This document shows positions 35,408 through 42,927 of a DNA stretch of 55,339 bases, in pieces; the stretch's first letter is position 1, and the number at the start of each line of letters is the position of its first letter. The DNA comes from an uncultured Lachnospiraceae bacterium (GTDB lineage: Bacteria > Bacillota > Clostridia > Lachnospirales > Lachnospiraceae). The notes under the pieces are model-generated. The model saw only the letters and a list, made by a program, of their open reading frames with translations. It was not told the origin of the DNA and did not search any database. The stretch is from positions 1 through 55,339 of the forward strand of contig CAJTSL010000023.1 of assembly GCA_910578845.1 (NCBI GenBank), written 5' to 3'. Position numbers and translations under genes: made by a program.

Positions 35408-35435
35408 TTTCGTAAAATGTTATGCTTTACGAAAA
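35408..35435 (+). repeat. left recombination site of the recombinase unit
   Basis: TTTCGTAAA, a 9-base core ATGTTATGC, then TTTACGAAA: 9-bp inverted arms around an asymmetric core, the structure of a tyrosine-recombinase crossover site. The 28 bases 35408-35435 are the exact reverse complement of 36835-36862. From 35444 a 17-base sequence (CTCAAAATCAGAAAATA) follows that recurs in direct orientation at the right site. 35436-35633 is otherwise noncoding and AT-rich, presumably carrying the recombinase promoter, which I could not pinpoint. Confidence 0.8.
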
Positions 35436-35633
35436 CAAAAAATCTCAAAATCAGAAAATAACTTCCTAAATCTAACTCATAATACTATTTTTTTATAGAA
35501 AATGCAACAGTTTTTTATGATAATGGGATTAAAATTGTATTTGCATTAGGAAAAATGCTGTGATAAGCGTGCAAATCATTTTTTAAGCCGTCAATTATTT
35601 CGTCAAAAAAGACTAGAAAGGAGCGTACTGATT

Positions 35634-36809
35634 ATGTCAAAAAGAGGAGAGAATATTTATAAACGAAAAGACGGGAGATGGGAAGGAAGAATGAAAGAAA
35701 ACATAGATTTTTCCGGTAGCTATAGATATCGTTCCGTTTATGGGAAAACCTACAAAGAAGTAAAAGAGAAAATGAATGCCATGAAGCAGGCCCCGGCAGA
35801 TAACTTATGCCAGGATACAGTGGAACAGGCAGCATGGCTCTTTATGCAGACAGGGAAGAATGACTGGAAAGCCGGGACGTATACGGCATATTATCAGTTA
35901 TTGAAAAAATACGTCCTTCCACACTTAGGGAATATGAAATTAAAAGAAATAAATAGCCGCAAGCTGGAGAATTTTTCTATTTTAATTAAAGAAGAGACGA
36001 AAGAAAACCCGCTATCCAAAAATTACTTATCACAAATCTGTGAGATTGTCCGCAGAATCATTATATATATGAACAAAAGGCATGATCAGGAAATCCCCGT
36101 ACCCGTTAATCCAATTTCAAAGACCCATTTACAACAGACCGAGCTGCCGAGTGAAAGCTCGCTGATGATATTGGAAGAATATCTGTTTGCACATTGTATA
36201 GAAGATACGTGTCTAGGTGTTCTGATGGCTTTTCATACCGGAATCCGTATTGGGGAATTAAGCGCCCTTAAATGGGGGGATATTGATATGGAAGAGAATA
36301 TGATTTATATCAGGCGCAATTTGCTCCGTGTGAGAGAAGAAGGGATAGAGGATAGTATTGGCAAACATAGTACGCAGGTAATCGAACAGTCCCCGAAGAC
36401 AATAGATTCCGTCAGGGCAATCCCCATTCCGCCCAGATTGGTTCCGCTAATCGTAAAATACAGGAAGGAAGATTCCATGTATGTTATTAGTGGTGAGAAA
36501 AAGCCTTGGGCGGAGCCAAGGACGATTCAATATCGTTTTAAGAAGATCTTGCATAAATGTGATATCCAATATTTCAACTTTCATCTGCTCCGGCATGCTT
36601 TTGCAACCAGGTGCGTTTCAAAGGGCTTAGATCTTAAAAGCCTGAGCGAAATACTAGGGCATAGTAATATCCAGATGACTTTGAATTTATATGTACATTC
36701 TACAATACAACAGAAAAAAAGACTCATGGAATTGTATGATGCGATTCCTATGAGCCGTCAAATACAGGGTCAAAGTCCTTGGCCAATTCTTGAAAATCCC
36801 CTTTGTTAG
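35634..36809 (+). CDS. tyrosine recombinase/integrase
   Basis: A 391-residue site-specific recombinase. The N-terminal part (about 1-50) is an AP2-like DNA-binding segment (YKRKDGRWEGR), followed by a SAM-like core-binding domain (about 60-165) and the catalytic domain. Catalytic residues visible are Arg205 (HTGIRIGELS), His317 and Arg320 (HLLRHAFATR), His343 region (LGHSNIQMT) and the nucleophile Tyr353 (LNLYVHS). It looks intact. No excisionase, phage or conjugation gene is adjacent. Instead the gene is bracketed by two crossover-like sites in inverted orientation and is followed by a capsule operon, so a role as an invertase (phase variation) is more likely than integration of a large element. 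Confidence 0.92.
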   Translation: MSKRGENIYKRKDGRWEGRMKENIDFSGSYRYRSVYGKTYKEVKEKMNAMKQAPADNLCQDTVEQAAWLFMQTGKNDWKAGTYTAYYQLLKKYVLPHLGNMKLKEINSRKLENFSILIKEETKENPLSKNYLSQICEIVRRIIIYMNKRHDQEIPVPVNPISKTHLQQTELPSESSLMILEEYLFAHCIEDTCLGVLMAFHTGIRIGELSALKWGDIDMEENMIYIRRNLLRVREEGIEDSIGKHSTQVIEQSPKTIDSVRAIPIPPRLVPLIVKYRKEDSMYVISGEKKPWAEPRTIQYRFKKILHKCDIQYFNFHLLRHAFATRCVSKGLDLKSLSEILGHSNIQMTLNLYVHSTIQQKKRLMELYDAIPMSRQIQGQSPWPILENPLC

Positions 36810-36834
36810 CTATTTTTCTTATATATCTGTCCTA

Positions 36835-36862
36835 TTTTCGTAAAGCATAACATTTTACGAAA
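36835..36862 (-). repeat. right recombination site of the recombinase unit
   Basis: Exact reverse complement of 35408-35435: arms TTTCGTAAA and TTTACGAAA are the same in either direction because they are symmetric, but the 9-base core reads GCATAACAT here against ATGTTATGC at the left. Flanks (CTCAAAATCTGAAAATA at 36873-36889 and the T-rich sequence to the left) resemble those of the left site in direct orientation. It lies 98 bases before the start of the LytR-CpsA-Psr gene. Confidence 0.8.
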
Positions 36863-36960
36863 ATAGTATTTCCTCAAAATCTGAAAATATGCCAGAAAAT
36901 TGTAAAAATCAATCTTGCTATGATCTATAAAAATATTCTGTAGGGAGATAAGTAAGAAGA

Positions 36961-38202
36961 TTGGGAACAGAAAAAGTTCTTCATTCTAGGGAGATGGAGA
37001 TCGATCGGAAAGTAAAGAAACGAAGGAAAAAGAGAAAAAAATCTAACCAATACACGAGAAATAGAGAACATATAAAGCAAGTCAAAAAAAGAAAAGACAG
37101 AGAAAACCGTAAAAAAATAATAAAACGTATCAGTAAGAAAAAAGGTTTGCTGATAGCGGTATGTTGCGTGTTTGCTTTTGTTCTGCTGATGGCTGGAGGC
37201 GTTGGTATCGTCAGGGATATTGGCAAAAATCATCTGCTCGGACATGCGGATATGAAACAGCCTGATTTACATACGGTCATGAATGTGGAAATCCTGACGG
37301 AGGAAGAAGAGAACGAATGGCAGGAAGGATGGATTAAATATAACGGTAAAATTTATCAGTATAATGAAGAAATCATGACGTTTCTTGTCATGGGCATTGA
37401 TAAATACAGTGATGTAGAAAAAGTAGCAGAAGGAACGGAAGGCGGTCAGGCGGATGCTTTGTTCCTTGCCGTGCTAAATCCGAAAGATAAGAGCATTAAG
37501 ATAATGGGCATCAACCGTAACACGATCACAGACATTGATATGTATGATGCCAACGGGGACTATGTCAGAACGATTAAGGCACAGATTGCCGTACAGCATG
37601 GTTTTGGGAATGGTGTGGAAGAAAGCTGCGAATATCAGGTGCAAGCGGTAGAGAAACTATTATATGGTTTACCTATTCATGGTTATGCAGCCGTAAATAT
37701 GAGCGCTATTGAGACGATTAATGACGCGGTAGGCGGAGTGGAAGTGACAGTTTTAGAAGACTTGACTAAGAGAGACAAAAGCCTTGTAGAAGGCGCACAA
37801 ATACATTTGATGGGAGAGACGGCGTTCTGGTATGTAAAGTACCGTGACACGGATATTTTCGCATCCGCTGATATGCGGTTAGAAAGACAAAAACAGTATT
37901 TAAAGGCATTTATCAATAGAGCAAAACAGGCGGCAAAAGAAGATATCTCCGTGGTTTTGGATTTATATCAGGGGGTCATGCCGCAGATGGTGACAAATGT
38001 TTCTCTGGACGAGGTGGCATATCTGGCTCCGTTGATGTTAGAATATCAGTTTTCGGAAGAGAGCTTCTATTCTATGGAAGGAAAGACTGTGAAAGGGAAT
38101 AAGTTTGAAGAGTTTTATCCCGATGAGGAGGCGCTGCGGGAGATGGTCTTGGAAATATTTTACGAAGAAGTGGAGTTTAGTGAAAATGGCAATGAGAAGT
38201 AA
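36961..38202 (+). CDS. LytR-CpsA-Psr (LCP) family cell-wall glycopolymer ligase
   Basis: A 413-residue protein with a very basic cytoplasmic N-terminus (about 60 residues, mostly Lys and Arg), one membrane helix (about 61-82, GLLIAVCCVFAFVLLMAGG) and an extracytoplasmic LCP domain: FLVMGIDKY, QADALFLAVLNP (metal-binding Asp), MGINRNTITDI (conserved Arg), YAAVNMSAIETINDAVGGVEV and WYVKYRDTD with RLERQKQYL. LCP enzymes transfer lipid-linked glycopolymers such as capsule or teichoic acid to peptidoglycan. The TTG start at 36961 is taken because the basic region is continuous; ATG 36994 is an alternative. It is the first gene of the capsule operon. Confidence 0.93.
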   Translation: MGTEKVLHSREMEIDRKVKKRRKKRKKSNQYTRNREHIKQVKKRKDRENRKKIIKRISKKKGLLIAVCCVFAFVLLMAGGVGIVRDIGKNHLLGHADMKQPDLHTVMNVEILTEEEENEWQEGWIKYNGKIYQYNEEIMTFLVMGIDKYSDVEKVAEGTEGGQADALFLAVLNPKDKSIKIMGINRNTITDIDMYDANGDYVRTIKAQIAVQHGFGNGVEESCEYQVQAVEKLLYGLPIHGYAAVNMSAIETINDAVGGVEVTVLEDLTKRDKSLVEGAQIHLMGETAFWYVKYRDTDIFASADMRLERQKQYLKAFINRAKQAAKEDISVVLDLYQGVMPQMVTNVSLDEVAYLAPLMLEYQFSEESFYSMEGKTVKGNKFEEFYPDEEALREMVLEIFYEEVEFSENGNEK

Positions 38203-39019
38203 CGTAAAATTTGTAGGTATTATATCAGTACGTGCGAAAGTGTTTTTGATATTAACAGCAATGGCAGGCATCGTGTGTGGCTGTGGACAGGTAAAGGAAG
38301 ATTCACAAAGTGAGAAGGAAAATCATACAGGACAGGTAGTGGATGCCCAAGAGGATGGGGAAACGATATCCGCGACCCAGGAGAGAAAAGGGATCGCGGG
38401 TGAAACGGCTAAGGATGCGGAAGTGGATTTTACGACGTTAAAAGCAGAAAACCCGGATATCTTTGCCTGGATGTATATACCAGATACTGAAATTGATTGC
38501 CCCGTGCTACAGCATGCGCAGGAAGATGATTACTATGAGTACCATAATGCGTATGGGGAAGAAGACAGAAAGGGAGCCGCATACATAGAATTGGCAAATT
38601 TATCGAGCATGTGCGATTTCAATACCATTATACATTGCAGTGGGGGCATGGAGGGAGATTTTGCAGACTTATATCAGTTTGCCGAACCGGATTTTTTTGA
38701 GAACCATGAACAGATGTATCTGTATCTGGACGGCAATGTGCTGACGTATGAAATATTTGCGGCTTATGAGAGAGAGGACACAAGCCTCTTACGCAGCTAT
38801 GATTTCACATATTATTCCGGTTGTCAGGCGTTTCTAAATGATCTGTATGGCATCAGGGATTTCAGCATGAACTTGCGTAAAGGCTGGGAAGGGGTCACTC
38901 CATATCATTTTCTGGTGACACTGACATTGCCCAGGGAAGATAAAGGGGAACAATTTGTCATTCTGGCAATCTTGCTAGAGGACGCGGCAGGAAGCATCGA
39001 CAGGGTTATTACGGAATAA
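38186..39019 (+). CDS. sortase-fold lipoprotein lacking catalytic residues (pseudo-sortase)
   Basis: A 277-residue protein with a signal sequence ending in a possible lipobox (VCGC, Cys about residue 33), a 55-residue polar linker and a class B sortase-like domain: NPDIFAWMYIPDTEIDCPVLQ, YYEYHNAYGEEDRKGAAYIE, and FADLYQF with YLYLDGNVLTYEIFAAY. In active sortases the segment after N-T-x-I reads YGHN; here it is NTIIHCSGG, so Ser152 takes the place of the catalytic His, with a His two residues earlier. The catalytic Cys of the TLSTC motif is Leu248 (LVTLTLP), and the Arg is Gln256. It overlaps the LCP gene by 17 bases. It is probably not a transpeptidase; a binding or scaffold role in glycopolymer attachment is possible. 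Confidence 0.8.
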   Translation: MAMRSNVKFVGIISVRAKVFLILTAMAGIVCGCGQVKEDSQSEKENHTGQVVDAQEDGETISATQERKGIAGETAKDAEVDFTTLKAENPDIFAWMYIPDTEIDCPVLQHAQEDDYYEYHNAYGEEDRKGAAYIELANLSSMCDFNTIIHCSGGMEGDFADLYQFAEPDFFENHEQMYLYLDGNVLTYEIFAAYEREDTSLLRSYDFTYYSGCQAFLNDLYGIRDFSMNLRKGWEGVTPYHFLVTLTLPREDKGEQFVILAILLEDAAGSIDRVITE

Positions 39020-39186
39020 GACAGGGCATTTATTTACCCATCTCCAAGCATTGGATGGGACAAAGGCCGGATTAGATATTTTCGCCCAAAGGGCGTAAAT
39101 ATAAACCACACTTATTGGGCAGACATGTCTCTTTGGAGGCATGTTTACCCGGCTCCACACTCAGTATTATGAAAGGAGGAATTCCA
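39020..39186 (+). ncRNA. structured leader with three consecutive hairpins
   Basis: The 167 bases before the secreted-protein gene contain three stems. The first is CCCAT..CCAA/TTGG-ATGGG (39037-39059). The second is a 12-bp-arm stem with one mismatch and an AAA loop (39076-39087/39091-39102). The third is GGG-x3-ACATG/CATGT-x3-CCC (39117-39150). Before the first stem is ACAGGGCA and after it GGGACAAAGGCCGG, which resemble parts of the c-di-GMP-I riboswitch consensus, but the tetraloop and other positions do not match. It may be a cis-regulatory RNA; its class is unresolved. Confidence 0.4.
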
Positions 39187-39819
39187 ATGAAAAAGATAAT
39201 CGCATTAGCTTTGGCAGGCGCAATGGCATTCTCTACGCCTGTAATGGCAGCGGGCAGCACAAGTCCTACTGCGGGGACGACCAGTCCTACGACCGCAACG
39301 GTTGAGGCAGTGCAGGCTCCCGCAGCAGCAGTTGTTGCAACACCTGTACCGGCAGTTGTAGCATCATCCGTATCGGATAGCATAACGGCAGCAGCAGAGT
39401 CAGAAGGTAAGACGGTTGGCGAATATATGAACAATGCAGTGACATCCGTACCAGGACTGGCACAGGCAACACCGTTAGGGCAGGGCGGGCACGTCATCAT
39501 TAATGGCGCTCCGAGCAACCAGTCCTTTTCCGTGCTGAAACCGACATTAGCAAATGTTAATTCGGCAAAGGCATATGCAACGGCTCTTGGCGGCAATGTT
39601 CTGAGTGTTGCGCAGATCAAGGCATCCGTGAACTTTAATACGGCGACGGTGAATTTCTATATGCCTGGCGTAAAATCAGGGCAGAATATTGTTGTTTACC
39701 AGTTGGTAAAAGGACAGTGGGTAGCGCTTACCGTAGCAGAAATCAGAGCAGACCATGTTGTTGTCAATATGACATCGTTAGGAACGCTTGCGTTCATTGA
39801 AGTGCCGGCGGCGAACTAA
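39187..39819 (+). CDS. small secreted protein with Ala/Thr/Pro-rich linker
   Basis: A 210-residue exported protein with a clear signal peptide (MKKIIALALAGAMAFSTPVMAAG, cleavage after AMA or AAG). A low-complexity linker rich in Ala, Thr, Ser, Pro and Val (about 24-65) follows. The C-terminal domain of about 140 residues has repeated beta-like stretches (ASVNFNTATVNFYMPG, GQNIVVYQLVKGQWVALTV). No sortase signal or wall-binding motif is seen. Ribosome binding site AGGAGG is ideal, suggesting strong expression. It follows the LCP and pseudo-sortase genes and may be a cell-surface or matrix protein linked to the polymer. Similar Ala-rich secreted proteins occur in Clostridia without a known function. 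Confidence 0.85.
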   Translation: MKKIIALALAGAMAFSTPVMAAGSTSPTAGTTSPTTATVEAVQAPAAAVVATPVPAVVASSVSDSITAAAESEGKTVGEYMNNAVTSVPGLAQATPLGQGGHVIINGAPSNQSFSVLKPTLANVNSAKAYATALGGNVLSVAQIKASVNFNTATVNFYMPGVKSGQNIVVYQLVKGQWVALTVAEIRADHVVVNMTSLGTLAFIEVPAAN

Positions 39820-39829
39820 GCTGACCGCA

Positions 39830-39853
39830 TAATTAATCATGCATGATTAATTA
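39830..39853. promoter_or_regulatory. 24-bp perfect palindrome
   Basis: A perfect inverted repeat centred between 39841 and 39842 (arms TAATTAATCATG and its complement), 11 bases after the stop of the secreted-protein gene. It could be a regulator site or an AT-rich transcription-pausing hairpin; no T-run follows. Confidence 0.45.
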
Positions 39854-39923
39854 AGAAATACAGAATAGACAGGGAACTGTAAGGTATCAACACAAAACAA
39901 TGAAGCATTAACCGGGTGTGGGG

Positions 39924-39958
39924 GTGATGTGTGCCGCTGTGATAGCGGTGCACATCAC
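39924..39958 (+). promoter_or_regulatory. 15-bp hairpin in the leader of the priming sugar transferase
   Basis: GTGATGTGTGCCGCT (39924-39938) pairs along its whole length with 39944-39958 (two G-T wobbles) around the loop GTGAT. It is not followed by a T-run, so it is unlikely to be a simple terminator. It lies about 95 bases upstream of the glycosyltransferase operon start. Processive antitermination factors of long Firmicutes polysaccharide operons (LoaP type) use leader hairpins, but no such factor is encoded in this window. Confidence 0.45.
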
Positions 39959-40054
39959 TAAAAATAAGTGCCAGAAAATTTTGGTTAGAGCAAAAAGGCT
40001 GGGAGAGAAAAAGTTATGGCTTACGGATATAGATTTGCAGAATAAGGAAAGGGT

Positions 40055-40747
40055 ATGGAAATAAAAATGGATGCGCAGATATTTCAACAGGATGTGGTTC
40101 AATGCAGAAGTAATGAGCTTCTTACAATATGCAATCAAAAAAGCCTCATGTACCGTTTTCTGAAAAGGGTTGGGGATGTTGTGCTGTCTTTAGCAGCATT
40201 GTTTCTTTTATCACCCTTGTTTCTCTTAATAGCAGTCATGATCAAACTAGAAGATGGGGAATCTGTTTTCTATGTACAGGAAAGGAACGGAATCCATGGA
40301 AAAGTATTCCGTATGTATAAATTTCGTAGTATGTGTGTAAACGCCGAGGCAATACATAAGGAGCTTCTAAGCCAAAATGAATTGGATGGACCGGCTTTTA
40401 AAATGAGGAATGATCCGAGAGTGACAAGGATTGGCAGATTTATACGTAAAACCAGTATAGATGAACTGCCACAGTTAATCAATATTATAAAAGGCGATAT
40501 GAGCATCGTAGGGCCAAGGCCGTTGCCGACTTATGAAACAGCGCAGTGCAATGAATATCAAAACCAAAGGCTTTTCGTAAAACCAGGGCTGACTTGTTAT
40601 TGGCAATGTTGCGGCAGGAATGACATTTCTTTTGATGAATGGATGGAGATGGATATGCGTTACATCAGGGAAGCGGGGATATGGACAGATTGCAAGCTGA
40701 TCTTTAAGACATTTACGGCGGTTCTAAGGAGCGACGGGGCATATTAG
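40055..40747 (+). CDS. undecaprenyl-phosphate sugar-1-phosphate transferase (priming glycosyltransferase)
   Basis: A 230-residue bacterial sugar transferase of the WcaJ/WbaP C-terminal type, which starts repeat-unit assembly by moving sugar-1-phosphate from UDP-sugar to undecaprenyl phosphate. It has one membrane segment (about 38-60, DVVLSLAALFLLSPLFLLIAV) followed by the catalytic block: FRMYKFRSM, DPRVTRIGRFIRKTSIDELPQL, MSIVGPRPLP and PGLTCYWQCCGRNDISFDEW. It lacks the extra N-terminal helices of full-length WbaP. It begins the chain of glycosyltransferase genes of the second glycan cluster. Confidence 0.95.
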   Translation: MEIKMDAQIFQQDVVQCRSNELLTICNQKSLMYRFLKRVGDVVLSLAALFLLSPLFLLIAVMIKLEDGESVFYVQERNGIHGKVFRMYKFRSMCVNAEAIHKELLSQNELDGPAFKMRNDPRVTRIGRFIRKTSIDELPQLINIIKGDMSIVGPRPLPTYETAQCNEYQNQRLFVKPGLTCYWQCCGRNDISFDEWMEMDMRYIREAGIWTDCKLIFKTFTAVLRSDGAY

Positions 40748-40784
40748 GAGAATATGCAAATGGAAAGCAGAGGTTTCCGGTGTT

Positions 40785-42038
40785 ATGAAGAAAAAGATAT
40801 TGTTCATAGGGACTAGGCCAATATATCCTATGAAAGATGGAAGAACAGTGCTGATCAATCAATATTGTGGACAATTTGTAGATTATTTTCATGATGAAGT
40901 TTATTATGCCTGTTTTGGCGCATTGAAAATGAAGCAGCCGGATTACTTAAAGGCGACATATGCGTTGGAAGAGCCGGGGCTTTGGGAAATGGGAAAGAAC
41001 ATTGTCTGTATGACTTTTTTGGCTCGCAAGTGGCCAATCCAGACATCGGTAATGTATTCCGCAAAAACACAGAGAAAACTGGATGATATCATAGAAAAAG
41101 TAAGACCGGATTATATTTTCTGCGATATGGCAAGGACGGCGCCTTACTTACACAAACGATATGGTAAGGATTGCGTTAAGATTTTAGATATGGATGATTT
41201 GCTGTCAAAACGCTACTATAGGCAGGCTGAAATGGAGAATTTGGACGATAGCGTGTTGGGACAGTTTCGGAATCGAATCCCGGATTTGTTCATTTCAGTA
41301 GTAGCAAAATGGAAACTGATGAAAAAGCTATTGCGTTTTGAAGCAAGAATGATGGAAAAATATGAGCTTCAGGTGGTAAAGGAATTTGATAAGGTCTTTT
41401 TTTGCTCCGCTACCGATAAGGAAGAATTCAACCGGAAATCTTCCTATCAGGCGGATTGTGTCCATGTAGCAGTGGACTTGGAATATTTCCATAGGCCGGA
41501 AGGCAGAGAATACGATGCTAAGACAATCGTATACCTTGGCAATATTGACATTGCAGCTAACAGAGATACCCTTTTTTACTTGGCTGAGAAGATTATGTGC
41601 AAGCTCCTGAAAAGAGATAGCGCATATAAGTTGTTGGTCGTTGGCAACTGTTCCCAGGAAACATATCAGAAGTTCCGGCATTATCATTTCATAGAATTTT
41701 CGTTCCGGGTAGATGATATCAGGCCTTTTGTGCAAAGCTGCGTTGCTTTGGCAGCGCCAATCCAATATGGGTCCGGGATAAAGATTAAAATCATAGAAGC
41801 GATGGCGATGGGCGTACCTGTGATCACGAACCAATATGGGGTAGAAGGACTAGATGTCCATAGTGATCAGGAATTAATGGTATGTGAGACAGATGAGCAA
41901 TTTGTGGATGCTATTATGGAAATTTCCGGTAATGAACAAAGACATGGACTTATTGCTGCAAAAGGAAGGGAATACGTGGAGAAAAACCATTCCCTGGAGG
42001 TATGTGTCAGAGATTTAGAACGTGTGTTAAATAGATAA
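40785..42038 (+). CDS. glycosyltransferase, GT4-like (group 1)
   Basis: A 417-residue GT-B-fold transferase. The N-terminal domain starts KKILFIGTRPIYPMKDGR (loop with acceptor-site residues). The C-terminal nucleotide-sugar domain has TIVYLGNIDIAANRD and the family signature YGSGIKIKIIEAMAMGVPVITNQYGVEGL with its E-x-E type acidic pair. No membrane helices. It adds a sugar to the lipid-linked repeat unit; the specificity is unknown. Confidence 0.9.
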   Translation: MKKKILFIGTRPIYPMKDGRTVLINQYCGQFVDYFHDEVYYACFGALKMKQPDYLKATYALEEPGLWEMGKNIVCMTFLARKWPIQTSVMYSAKTQRKLDDIIEKVRPDYIFCDMARTAPYLHKRYGKDCVKILDMDDLLSKRYYRQAEMENLDDSVLGQFRNRIPDLFISVVAKWKLMKKLLRFEARMMEKYELQVVKEFDKVFFCSATDKEEFNRKSSYQADCVHVAVDLEYFHRPEGREYDAKTIVYLGNIDIAANRDTLFYLAEKIMCKLLKRDSAYKLLVVGNCSQETYQKFRHYHFIEFSFRVDDIRPFVQSCVALAAPIQYGSGIKIKIIEAMAMGVPVITNQYGVEGLDVHSDQELMVCETDEQFVDAIMEISGNEQRHGLIAAKGREYVEKNHSLEVCVRDLERVLNR

Positions 42039-42060
42039 AAGGTATGGATGGAGAAGTTAA

Positions 42061-42924
42061 ATGAAAGGCACATTACATAAATTATACAAGGAAGTCATCG
42101 GAAAACCACTTATTATGTGGCGAAAAAGGGATTTTGGTAAACATTTTGAAAGAATTTCTTCACTGGATATTGAGCTCGTAGGGAAATGTAATTTGAATTG
42201 TAAAGGCTGTACGCATTTCTCACCAATAGCGGAAAGTGAACGATTATCAATACAAGAGTTTGAAAAAGATATGCGCCAGCTTGCGAAAATCATGCCGGAT
42301 AAAATTGGTAAAATTAATCTCCTGGGGGGGGAGCCATTGCTGCATGATGAAGTAGAATCCTTTATGAAGGTTTCCAGGAAATATTTTCCTGGTACGGAGA
42401 TCTATATTGTAACAAATGGGATTCTGTTATTGCAGCAAAACGAATCCTTCTGGTTAACGGCACGTGAGAACAGGATTGGCATTGAGGTAACAAAATATCC
42501 CATCCGGCTGGATTTTAAGAAAATGAAAGAGAAGGCATTACAATATGATGTTTCGTTTAAATTCTATGGCCGTTCAGGATATATCCAGAAAACACAGTAT
42601 TTCTTGCCCATTGACGTGTCTGGCAGACAGGATAAGGAGGAGAGCTTCAAGGGGTGCTTTATGGCCAGGGAATGTATAACGTTATATCATGGCAGGCTTT
42701 TCCCATGTTCATATGCCGCATATATGGAGCGGTTCAACCGCTATTTTAACAAAGAAATCCCGATTAGGAAGGATGACTACGCGGATATTTATCATGACGG
42801 AGTGGAGGATATCCTAAGAAAGATTAGCCAGCCTATCCCTATGTGCAGTCATTGTAATACAAAAGAAAGAACATATGGGAATAAATGGGGGATTTCTAAA
42901 AAAGAGATAAAAGAATGGAGTTAG
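42061..42924 (+). CDS. radical SAM protein with C-terminal cysteine cluster
   Basis: A 287-residue radical S-adenosylmethionine enzyme. The 4Fe-4S/SAM site is Cys43-x3-Cys47-x2-Cys50 (GKCNLNCKGCTHFS). The SAM-binding LLGGEPLLHDE follows; its Gly89-Gly90 are encoded by an 8-G run. The C-terminus has further cysteines (GCFMARECITLYHGRLFPCSYAAY and MCSHCN), probably binding an auxiliary cluster as in SPASM/twitch enzymes. Within a capsule operon it may modify a sugar (dehydrogenation, epimerisation or deoxygenation). This is inference from context. It lies 22 bases after the GT4 gene. Confidence 0.9.
   Translation: MKGTLHKLYKEVIGKPLIMWRKRDFGKHFERISSLDIELVGKCNLNCKGCTHFSPIAESERLSIQEFEKDMRQLAKIMPDKIGKINLLGGEPLLHDEVESFMKVSRKYFPGTEIYIVTNGILLLQQNESFWLTARENRIGIEVTKYPIRLDFKKMKEKALQYDVSFKFYGRSGYIQKTQYFLPIDVSGRQDKEESFKGCFMARECITLYHGRLFPCSYAAYMERFNRYFNKEIPIRKDDYADIYHDGVEDILRKISQPIPMCSHCNTKERTYGNKWGISKKEIKEWS
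42324..42331 (+). repeat. 8-G homopolymer tract in radical SAM gene
   Basis: Eight G residues spanning the Leu-Gly-Gly-Glu codons of the conserved SAM-binding motif. The frame is intact at this length. Confidence 0.9.
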
Positions 42925-42927
42925 AGA

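Noticed and set aside
35408..36862. Treating the recombinase unit as an ordinary integrated phage or conjugative element with att sites
   Set aside because: Only the recombinase gene lies between the sites and the cores are in opposite orientation, which predicts inversion rather than excision. Kept as the alternative to exclude.
39924..39958. Hairpin considered as terminator of the secreted-protein gene
   Set aside because: No T-run follows on either strand; it is recorded as a leader structure instead.
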